A stretch of DNA of 64,000 nt from Gymnorhina tibicen (Eukaryota > Chordata > Aves > Passeriformes > Artamidae): assembly GCA_013399875.1 (NCBI GenBank), contig VXAZ01018004.1, positions 1,090,607 through 1,154,606 on the forward strand. The letters are read 5' to 3'. Below are positions 61,001 to 64,000 of this stretch, piece after piece (within the stretch, counting starts at the first letter, position 1; every line of letters begins with the position of its first letter). The position numbers and the translations under genes were made by a program. Under the pieces are notes generated by a model that worked only from the letters and a program-made list of their open reading frames with translations, was not told the origin of the DNA and did no database searches.

Positions 61001-63893
61001 TGATATCCATCAGCAGTTCCAAGTACTCTGTACAATTAATCCATCCTTAATATGAGTATACGCTATATTATAAACATATAACAGTCAAATGTGCAAATCT
61101 TCAAAGCAATTTTTCCTATTTCATTAGTCCTTCAATAGTTTGGAAAATGAGTGGGCCTCATGAAATGTTTTAAAATAATTTAATTGCTTTTAGACTGGGG
61201 AAACTAAATTGAAGTGCACCTTAGAAAATGTCCAACTGCATCCCTTTCCAAGAGCACCAGCACATCTGCTGATTAAGTCTTTAGGACATGTATTGCTGGG
61301 AAAGTCAGATTCTCTTGCAACAGGCAAGTCCCAGCAGATGCTGCCGTTTATGGATGGTTTGTTAGAGCCATAGGCACCTGGTTTGGCAGGTACCCATTTT
61401 GCCCCCTGCTGTATCAGCAAGCGCTGTGCCGAAGGCAAGAACTGACACGAGTTGTTTCATGCCACAGCTCGGCTCTTTTGTCTCAGAGAGTGAAGATTCT
61501 GCACTACTTTTCTGTGCTGCAGCCTGCTTTCATAGGTGTTGGTAGCGCTCACACAGCTTTTTGCAACAACGGTACCCGCTAGCACTTCAACTGTGCTAAA
61601 AAAGTGCTGGTTAAATGGGGTTGCTTAAAAAGGAGAAGTGTGGGGTATTCTCTTCACAGGACAGGAAAGACTACTCCCTGCTCAGTACAGAGAGAGAGAC
61701 AAAGAGTTATTTAGGGAGAAAACCATTGAGGAGGAGGCTTTTTTTGCAGAAATGGCCATATGCTTCCGACTCCTACAACATTCAACAATAGAATATTTTG
61801 ACAGCAGAGTGGCTGCTGCTGTAAATCTCCTAATTATGGATCAAAAATGCCACCAACACATGATGCATAACATGTTACAGGCATAAGCTCATGCAGCAGT
61901 TCAGAAGAGTGGAAAATTTTCTGATGGATTAACCTTTACACCAATAGGTTCTATGCCAGATTCAGTATCAGATGTATTCTAGGCTCTTTTGAACCTACAG
62001 GCAATGTAAAAAACCCCAGGAAAAAACCAACATAAAGTTGGCTGTACTTTGTATCATCTGCTCTAGCTGATTTAACAGCTGTGCTATCATTTGTACCTAC
62101 CTCAATCTGACAAAATTAATGTTTTAGTAACCTCGAGGAGCCAGTGCTGAGCTCTGGCAGTAATGCTCACAGACCCACATACTCAGTGGTTGTGTGAACC
62201 ACCAGCTTCATCCACGGATGCAAGAGGCTTGTTTGTACTTGAGGTATCTGCTGAGTTAATCCTCCTGCGGGTGTAAAAGGTACTTATGCACCCAGGCACA
62301 GATTTTTAACCCCATCATTCTTCTTCTGCCCACCTGCTGGGGTAACTTACACCATTATCACTGCAAGGGAAATCCACACTGGAAAATCTGGTATGGATTC
62401 ACTAAAAATGCACTTTATATTTCATTGTGTATACTACTTAAACATCATTATCAGTTAGAAAAGTGCAAATACTAATTCTTCCTACACACATTCATGTAAA
62501 AGGCCACCCTTATAAGAACTACCATCCCTACTAGAGGGTTGCCAGACCTTCTGTGATAATAGGAGTTAATTTTGAAACTATGTCTCTTCTATGGTGCTAC
62601 TAGAACGTGACTGTAAAAAAGAATTGTCAAAAATTAAACCAGTATTGTTTCCCATACTTAAGTGACAGATCATGGACTGAACATTAGTAGAGAGCAAAAT
62701 AATTGGGGGGAATTTTTATGTAGTTGTGGTGAAGGGTGAGGGCAGGAATGTGTGCAAATTGTCCACCTTTGTTGGTTGGTGTAGTGATGATGTTATTTGG
62801 ATAGAGGTTATTTTGTTTATCTAAGTTCTTTTTGTTTATCTAAGTTCTTTTGTTTATCTAAGTGACAGTTGTGAAGATTGCAGATTGTGTGATGAATGTG
62901 TATTTTCATGATAATGATAATTTAATGAAAATGATAAAAGAAAACATCTTACATTCTCAGTATGATGTAATTAAAAGTCAGATCCTGTAAGATATTCAGA
63001 CACCTCATTCTTAGTGATTTGAGCTCTATGAAGATACCCGAATAATTTTAAAAATACGGACTAACTTCAAGAGGGTCAAAATAAATGCTTGTAAAGGCTA
63101 GATTGCTGCACTTTTCAAGAATCTGTTTTTCTATTGTTTTTGATTAATCTGTCTTATTACTCTTTATGTTGCCTCTGTTTTTTTCTTTCCTGAGTTAGCT
63201 GCTGCACTAGGTGTCTCTCTTTCTCTCTTCTAATCAGTTTTTGGGAAGGTACATAGAATTTCCTTTTGCTTCCCAGTGTGCAAAGCAGTACAGCCTTAAG
63301 GGCTGTACACTTAGTAGTCTGTGTACTCAGTTACTGCTTCATTCTGAGACATGCTGAGTCTGCCTATCACCCATTCAGCTGCTGGGGGAAGGAATGGTCA
63401 TTGTGGCAGTTAAGGGCTGATCTATCACCCAGCCAGCAAGAGGGAAATTTAAAGCAGTCAGAGTTATCAGAGGTTCTCCTCAAATCTTCCTTCTGAAGGG
63501 GAATCTCTGGTAGTGCAAGAATGGCAAAACTGGCAGTGGTATAAATCCAATCTCAACTTCTAGCTTACATGTAGTGATAAAGTTGGGGTTGGGGGGAGTC
63601 TTAAGCAAAAGTTTTAAGAAAGAAATATAGAACATTCTGTCACTGGTACTGTTCCCTCCAAAGGCTGAGAAAAATCTGCAATAAACCTCTGGTTAGAAAT
63701 GTAAAGTTGGACTTTAACTTCAAAAGTTTGATCATGCACCAGCCTTGTAAATACCATATATGCTGTTTTTCCTCTCTGCAGATATCTAAGCCAGACTGTA
63801 TCAGAAGAGATGATGTTAGCAGCCAACCCTCAAAATAGGGAGAAATTAACCATACTAAAACAAGCTCTGGGTGCTCTGGGATTCAATAGCCTG
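4024..63893 (+). CDS. MYO16: MYO16 (unconventional myosin XVI), internal part of gene: 10 exons, 390 codons
   Basis: Ten exons (4024-4099, 5410-5563, 12476-12626, 18340-18450, 21296-21361, 24082-24209, 32552-32657, 34528-34645, 40719-40866, 63782-63893) sum to 1170 nt and read as 390 codons without a stop. All introns are GT-AG, with phases 1,2,0,0,0,2,0,1,2 and then 0 at the last donor. The peptide runs from an ankyrin repeat through a linker into a myosin motor with a P-loop GESGSGKSE. Ankyrin repeats ahead of a myosin head in this linker context identify myosin XVI, and the residues match the family closely as I recall it. Known biology: MYO16 is mainly neuronal, binds protein phosphatase 1 catalytic subunits through its ankyrin region, and links PI3K and the WAVE complex to actin through its C-terminal tail. 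The 5' exons (start codon, other ankyrin repeats) and 3' exons (rest of motor, IQ motif, proline-rich tail) lie outside the window. Confidence 0.96.
4100..5409 (+). other. MYO16: MYO16 intron, 1.3 kb, phase 1
   Basis: GTAGGT...TTAG. It contains a 70-nt CR1 remnant and otherwise plain AT-rich sequence. A small partly symmetric stretch (ACACACATACATGTGTGT, about 4203-4220) is a CA/GT microsatellite remnant. Confidence 0.85.
4555..4622 (-). mobile_element. Short CR1 3'-end remnant
   Basis: The plus strand reads ATAGAATTGCAGACTCCATT and then AGGTTGGAAAGGGCTTCAGATC. This is the reverse complement of the avian CR1 tail (GATC...AAGG..CCTTCCAACC....ATTCTAT). Only about 70 nt survive. Confidence 0.7.
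5410..5563 (+). CDS. MYO16: MYO16 exon 2 in window: linker after ankyrin repeats
   Basis: 154 nt, entered in phase 1 after ...tccaatgtcttAG and left before GTAAGT. It encodes [16 protein letters not shown] followed by [20 protein letters not shown] and an acidic [10 protein letters not shown] segment. The first part is predicted helical ([17 protein letters not shown]). The second is rich in E, S and T and looks like a flexible linker between the ankyrin domain and the motor. No catalytic motif is visible. The residues follow the MYO16 family rather than myosin III or other ankyrin-bearing proteins. A short sense-strand CR1 remnant begins about 90 nt downstream in the intron. Confidence 0.94.
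5650..5792 (+). mobile_element. CR1 3'-end fragment, sense orientation
   Basis: It reads TTGGAGATACTCAAATCCCA, then CTGGACGTCGTCCTGGGTGAC, and ends AGTCCCTTCCACACCCAGCCATTCTATGATTCTGTG in CR1 order. This is the 3' untranslated end of CR1 with its terminal ATTCTATGATTCTGTG tail. It is strongly 5'-truncated (about 140 nt) and lies just after the second exon. Confidence 0.85.
10049..10098. repeat. 11-bp tandem repeat, about 4.5 copies
   Basis: The unit ATTAATTATCC is repeated head to tail four times, with a partial fifth copy and almost no divergence, followed by ATTAATTTT. It lies in the 6.9-kb intron between the second and third exons. Confidence 0.92.
12476..12626 (+). CDS. MYO16: MYO16 exon 3 in window: pre-motor linker
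   Basis: 151 nt; acceptor ...gattctctttgtAG, donor GTAACA. The first base completes a split Leu codon (CT|C) and the exon ends in phase 0. It encodes [20 protein letters not shown] and then [15 protein letters not shown], ending with a Ser/Thr/Asn-rich stretch ([14 protein letters not shown]). This is the variable linker just before the motor. It is charged and polar with no domain of its own. The donor GTAACA is weaker than its neighbours, which would permit some alternative splicing, although I see no direct evidence of it. Because the exon is phase 2 to 0, skipping it would shift the frame. Confidence 0.93.
13225..13312. repeat. T/G-only low-complexity tract
   Basis: A run made almost entirely of T and G: (TTTGG)n, then (TTTTG)n, then G5 and T8 runs. 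It has the strand asymmetry of a degenerate pentanucleotide microsatellite. Small open frames overlapping it are low-complexity artefacts. Confidence 0.85.
16865..16889. repeat. (CT)n dinucleotide tract
   Basis: CTCTCTGCTCTCTCTCTCTC followed by TCTAC: a polypyrimidine microsatellite with one interruption. Confidence 0.85.
18340..18450 (+). CDS. MYO16: MYO16 exon 4 in window: start of myosin motor
   Basis: 111 nt (37 codons), phase 0 at both ends; acceptor ...gtgttttctAG, donor GTGAGT. The product begins [20 protein letters not shown] and continues [17 protein letters not shown]. This matches the opening of the myosin head, where other myosins read DLxxLxxLNEASVLxNLxxRYxxxxIY. The N-terminal SH3-like subdomain found in muscle and class V myosins is absent; the motor follows the ankyrin/linker region directly. 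The open frame continues past the donor to a stop at 18529-18531, so intron retention would add a short unrelated tail. Symmetric phase means the exon could be skipped in frame. Confidence 0.95.
19980..20635 (-). mobile_element. 5'-truncated CR1 LINE copy, antisense
   Basis: The plus strand starts TAGAATGGTTTGTGTTGGAA and AGATCATCTGGTTCCAACCC, the reverse complement of the CR1 3' tail. It continues through the well-known CR1 3' block (GGGCAACCTCTTCTAGTGCC, CTCTCAGCCTATCTTCATAG, GGTGCTCCTGGCCTCTTATC, GGACCCCAGAACTGGATGCA, GATGCAGCCCAGGATACGAT). It fades at about 20635. About 650 nt remain, and short open frames inside it are not genes. Confidence 0.92.
20895..20968 (+). mobile_element. CR1 3'-tail remnant, sense orientation
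   Basis: ATGATCCTTGCGGGTCCCTT followed by CCAACTCAGCAGCTTCTGTGATTCTATGA matches the last ~70 nt of CR1. It sits about 260 nt from the larger antisense copy and points the opposite way. Confidence 0.8.
21296..21361 (+). CDS. MYO16: MYO16 exon 5 in window: purine-binding loop region
   Basis: 66 nt (22 codons), phase 0 to 0; acceptor has a T-rich tract ending ...ttttttcAG, donor GTAAGC after the ATG codon. The peptide reads [20 protein letters not shown]. This is the myosin beta-strand and purine-binding segment, written as TYxGxxLVAVNPYKxLPIY in conventional myosins. The NPFK...Y motif that contacts the adenine is intact. In-frame skipping would remove precisely this nucleotide-contact strand and would be expected to disable ATP binding. 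Confidence 0.95.
21362..24081 (+). other. MYO16: MYO16 intron, 2.7 kb, phase 0
   Basis: GTAAGC...TTCAG. AT-rich, with an A16 run at 23541-23556 and a short TA run near 22820. A slightly GC-richer patch at 21690-21940 carries no recognisable element. Confidence 0.85.
23541..23556. repeat. A16 homopolymer
   Basis: Sixteen consecutive A residues in the intron between exons 5 and 6. There is no obvious retrocopy upstream of it. Confidence 0.85.
24082..24209 (+). CDS. MYO16: MYO16 exon 6 in window: motor segment before P-loop
   Basis: 128 nt; acceptor ...ctacaatttttcAG, donor GTGAAA. It enters in phase 0 and ends in phase 2, with AG left over to start the Ser of the P-loop exon. The product begins [20 protein letters not shown] and continues [22 protein letters not shown]. 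It corresponds to the conventional ...PPHIFAIADxAYRxMLxxxxxQSILIS segment, namely the helix and the strand leading into the P-loop. The region before LPPHIF differs from the usual YRGKKRxEM, as is typical of class XVI. Confidence 0.95.
24985..25505 (-). mobile_element. 5'-truncated CR1 LINE copy, antisense
   Basis: The plus strand begins ACAGAATCAATGAGACTGTA and GATCATCGAGTCCAACC and continues through CR1 landmarks (CCCTCCAGGGACAGTGCCTC, CACCTCCCTGAGCAGCCC-like text, CTTCCTGATGTCCAACCTAA, GTCTCCCCTGAGCTTCCTTT, GGAGACCAGAACTGCACACA). About 520 nt remain. It is a different CR1 subfamily from the 20-kb copy, judging by the divergent wording of the same blocks. Confidence 0.92.
29800..31175 (-). 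mobile_element. Longest CR1 LINE copy in the window, with decayed reverse transcriptase ORF
   Basis: The 3' tail is at the left (ACTCATAGAATGTGAAGAG...GGCCATCTAGTCCCAATCC). The element then runs through the CR1 3' untranslated region into coding sequence. On the minus strand 30944-30468 stays open for 158 codons and shows reverse transcriptase motifs: [15 protein letters not shown] (domain 2a), [20 protein letters not shown] (domain 3), [10 protein letters not shown] (the catalytic YxDD region, here FADE instead of FADD) and [14 protein letters not shown] (domain 6). Beyond 30950 the frame breaks, but CR1 wording continues to about 31175. The copy is about 1.4 kb, 5'-truncated and inactive. 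Confidence 0.92.
30468..30944 (-). pseudogene. CR1 ORF2 reverse transcriptase fragment
   Basis: This is the coding remnant inside the CR1 copy at 29800-31175. It contains the palm region of a LINE reverse transcriptase, including [10 protein letters not shown] and the catalytic-site strand [11 protein letters not shown]. The second Asp of the expected FADD is Glu. The endonuclease domain and the N-terminal reverse transcriptase domains are missing, and the frame ends in the CR1 3' region. It is not expected to be functional. Confidence 0.85.
32552..32657 (+). CDS. MYO16: MYO16 exon 7 in window: P-loop (Walker A) exon
   Basis: 106 nt; acceptor ...ctgtcatcttgcAG, donor GTAAGT. The first T completes a Ser codon, then [20 protein letters not shown] and [15 protein letters not shown] follow, ending in phase 0. 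GESGSGKSE at 32553-32579 is the ATP phosphate-binding loop; conventional myosins have GESGAGKTE. The catalytic Lys (32571-32573) is present and the Mg-coordinating Thr is a conservative Ser. The segment after the P-loop helix is the short loop 1 ([10 protein letters not shown]), which in other myosins tunes ADP release. The open frame continues past the donor to a stop at 32811-32813. Confidence 0.96.
32658..34527 (+). other. MYO16: MYO16 intron, 1.9 kb, phase 0
   Basis: GTAAGT...TGCAG. AT-rich single-copy sequence. I see no mobile element or gene in it. Confidence 0.85.
34528..34645 (+). CDS. MYO16: MYO16 exon 8 in window: switch I exon
   Basis: 118 nt; acceptor ...ctattgttttgcAG, donor GTAAGT. 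It begins in phase 0 and leaves one base (G) for the next exon. The product begins [20 protein letters not shown] and continues [29 protein letters not shown] is the conserved helix before switch I (ILEAFGNAKT). Switch I reads NDFSSCFIK where active myosins have NDNSSRFGK. The Arg position is Cys (TGT, 34588-34590) and the Gly position is Ile (ATA, 34594-34596). As I recall, mammalian MYO16 also has Cys and Ile here, so this is a class feature and not damage in this copy. Confidence 0.95.
34646..40718 (+). other. MYO16: MYO16 intron, 6.1 kb, phase 1
   Basis: GTAAGT...ATCAG. No recognisable mobile element. A T15 run followed by CCCCAG at 37230-37250 looks like a splice acceptor (see findings). 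Open frames at 39.3-40.0 kb show no known domain. Confidence 0.85.
40719..40866 (+). CDS. MYO16: MYO16 exon 9 in window: upper 50-kDa segment
   Basis: 148 nt; acceptor ...gtttcttaatcAG, donor GTAGGA. Two bases complete an Ala codon (G|CT), then [20 protein letters not shown] and [18 protein letters not shown] follow. The exon ends ...LSAHR, with the Arg codon split AG|A. It corresponds to the canonical IxxYLLEKSRVxxQxxxERNxHIFYQLLxG segment of the myosin head; LEKSR and the HVFY core are recognisable. The canonical ERN before HIFY is replaced by QSN. A 22.9-kb intron follows. Confidence 0.95.
48855..49480. other. Three ambiguous bases (N) at 48855, 48986 and 49480
   Basis: These are the only non-ACGT characters in the window and cluster within 630 nt. 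They mark unresolved base calls in a draft assembly, not a gap of set size. No exon is affected. Confidence 0.98.
50165..50283 (+). mobile_element. CR1 3'-end remnant, sense orientation
   Basis: GGGGAGTTGAAACTAGATGG is followed by TTTTTAAGGTCCCTTCCAAC and a tail carrying GATGATGATTCTGTG, which is the CR1 3' end with a diverged tail. The 5' limit is approximate. Confidence 0.82.
51757..51775. repeat. (TTAA)n microsatellite
   Basis: Alternating TTAATTAATTAATTAATTAA-type units, about five copies, in the 22.9-kb intron. Confidence 0.8.
57462..57815 (-). mobile_element. Ancient CR1/L3-like LINE fragment, antisense
   Basis: The plus strand shows AGGATCAAAGAATAATTCAT and then text like GGTTGTTCAGAGCTGTGTCA and CTTGAAAACCTCCAGGTATA. 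Further on, GAAATGGGATGCCCCAAATC and ACACAGACTAGTCCAGTTCAAG resemble the block about non-parental bands in old CR1/L3 consensus (AAACTGGATGCCCxxAACT..ACACAGTACTCCAG). It is more diverged than the other copies; both limits are approximate, and the second half is less certain. Confidence 0.6.
58127..58186. repeat. T/G-only low-complexity tract
   Basis: TGGGGTTTTGGTTGTTTGGT and similar (TTTTGG)n text, ending GGTTTCTTTTTG. It resembles the 13.2-kb tract and has strong purine/pyrimidine strand skew (G and T on the plus strand). Confidence 0.8.
62811..62864. repeat. Approximately 19-bp tandem repeat, three copies
   Basis: TTTTGTTTATCTAAGTTCT occurs twice, followed by TTTGTTTATCTAAGT. Copies are nearly identical, differing mainly in T-run length, so the expansion is recent. 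It lies about 0.9 kb before the tenth exon. Confidence 0.9.
63782..63893 (+). CDS. MYO16: MYO16 exon 10 in window: motor segment, HCM-loop side
   Basis: 112 nt; acceptor ...ttttcctctctgcAG, donor GTAAGT. The first A completes Arg, then [20 protein letters not shown] and [17 protein letters not shown] follow, ending in phase 0. It matches the myosin YLxQ...DxxxFxxxxxALxxLGF block that precedes the helix leading to the cardiomyopathy loop. The middle ([15 protein letters not shown]) is divergent, as expected for this surface region. The next exon would begin at codon phase 0 beyond the window. Confidence 0.93.
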
Positions 63894-64000
63894 GTAAGTT
63901 ACGTGAGCTTATGTTATTTGTGGCTAAAATAATCATATTATTGAAAGCAGGCCATAAGTAAATCTCACAGATAACCTTTTGTGGGGAAAGCAGTGCCTTT

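Larger units (their letters stand above)
40867..63781 (+). other. MYO16: MYO16 intron, 22.9 kb, phase 2
   Basis: GTAGGA...TGCAG. This is the largest intron in the window. Only two LINE remnants (50165-50283, 57462-57815) and a few microsatellites are recognisable. The flanking coding phases join directly (AG|A, Arg), and the protein is continuous with the family there, so no constitutive exon is missing. An 82-codon open frame at 61638-61886 is unassigned. Confidence 0.85.

Noticed and set aside
1..64000. Bacterial-type systems (CRISPR, operons, toxin-antitoxin, phage genes)
   Set aside because: The whole window is vertebrate intronic/exonic DNA. No regularly spaced repeats, dense ORFs or prokaryotic gene families are present.

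Overview
This window is AT-rich vertebrate nuclear DNA, almost certainly from a bird. The evidence is a set of CR1 LINE fragments with the avian-type 3' tail (a run resembling ATTCTATGATTCTGTG), compact GT-AG introns, and a CpG-rich long terminal repeat of a type I associate with bird genomes. Three single N bases near 48.9-49.5 kb point to a draft assembly. The species cannot be fixed from the sequence. I see no prokaryotic genes, rRNA, tRNA or CRISPR.

The whole window lies inside one plus-strand gene, MYO16 (unconventional myosin XVI). Ten internal exons at 4024-63893 have consensus splice sites and compatible phases. They join into 1170 nt, or 390 codons, with no stop or frame break. In order they encode the end of the last ankyrin repeat, an acidic/serine-rich linker, and the first part of the myosin motor: N-terminal subdomain, purine-binding loop, P-loop, switch I region and the start of the upper 50-kDa region. 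Neither the first nor the last exon of the gene is present.

Layout: 1-4023 is upstream intron with an old CR1 fragment and an antisense solo-LTR-like element (851-2010). From 4.0 to 12.6 kb are the ankyrin and linker exons. From 18.3 to 40.9 kb are six motor exons, with three substantial antisense CR1 copies between them (about 20.0-20.6, 25.0-25.5 and 29.8-31.2 kb). From 40867 to 63781 is one 22.9-kb intron with few recognisable repeats. The tenth exon (63782-63893) lies close to the right edge.

The exons make a single polypeptide, so there is no operon-like cooperation to describe. The most notable coding observation is the nucleotide pocket. The P-loop reads GESGSGKSE, close to canonical, but the switch I stretch reads NDFSSCFIK. 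It lacks the arginine and glycine of the usual NxxSSRFGK, which raises the question of whether this motor hydrolyses ATP normally. I found no convincing undescribed genetic system; the other findings are modest repeat, assembly and regulatory observations.
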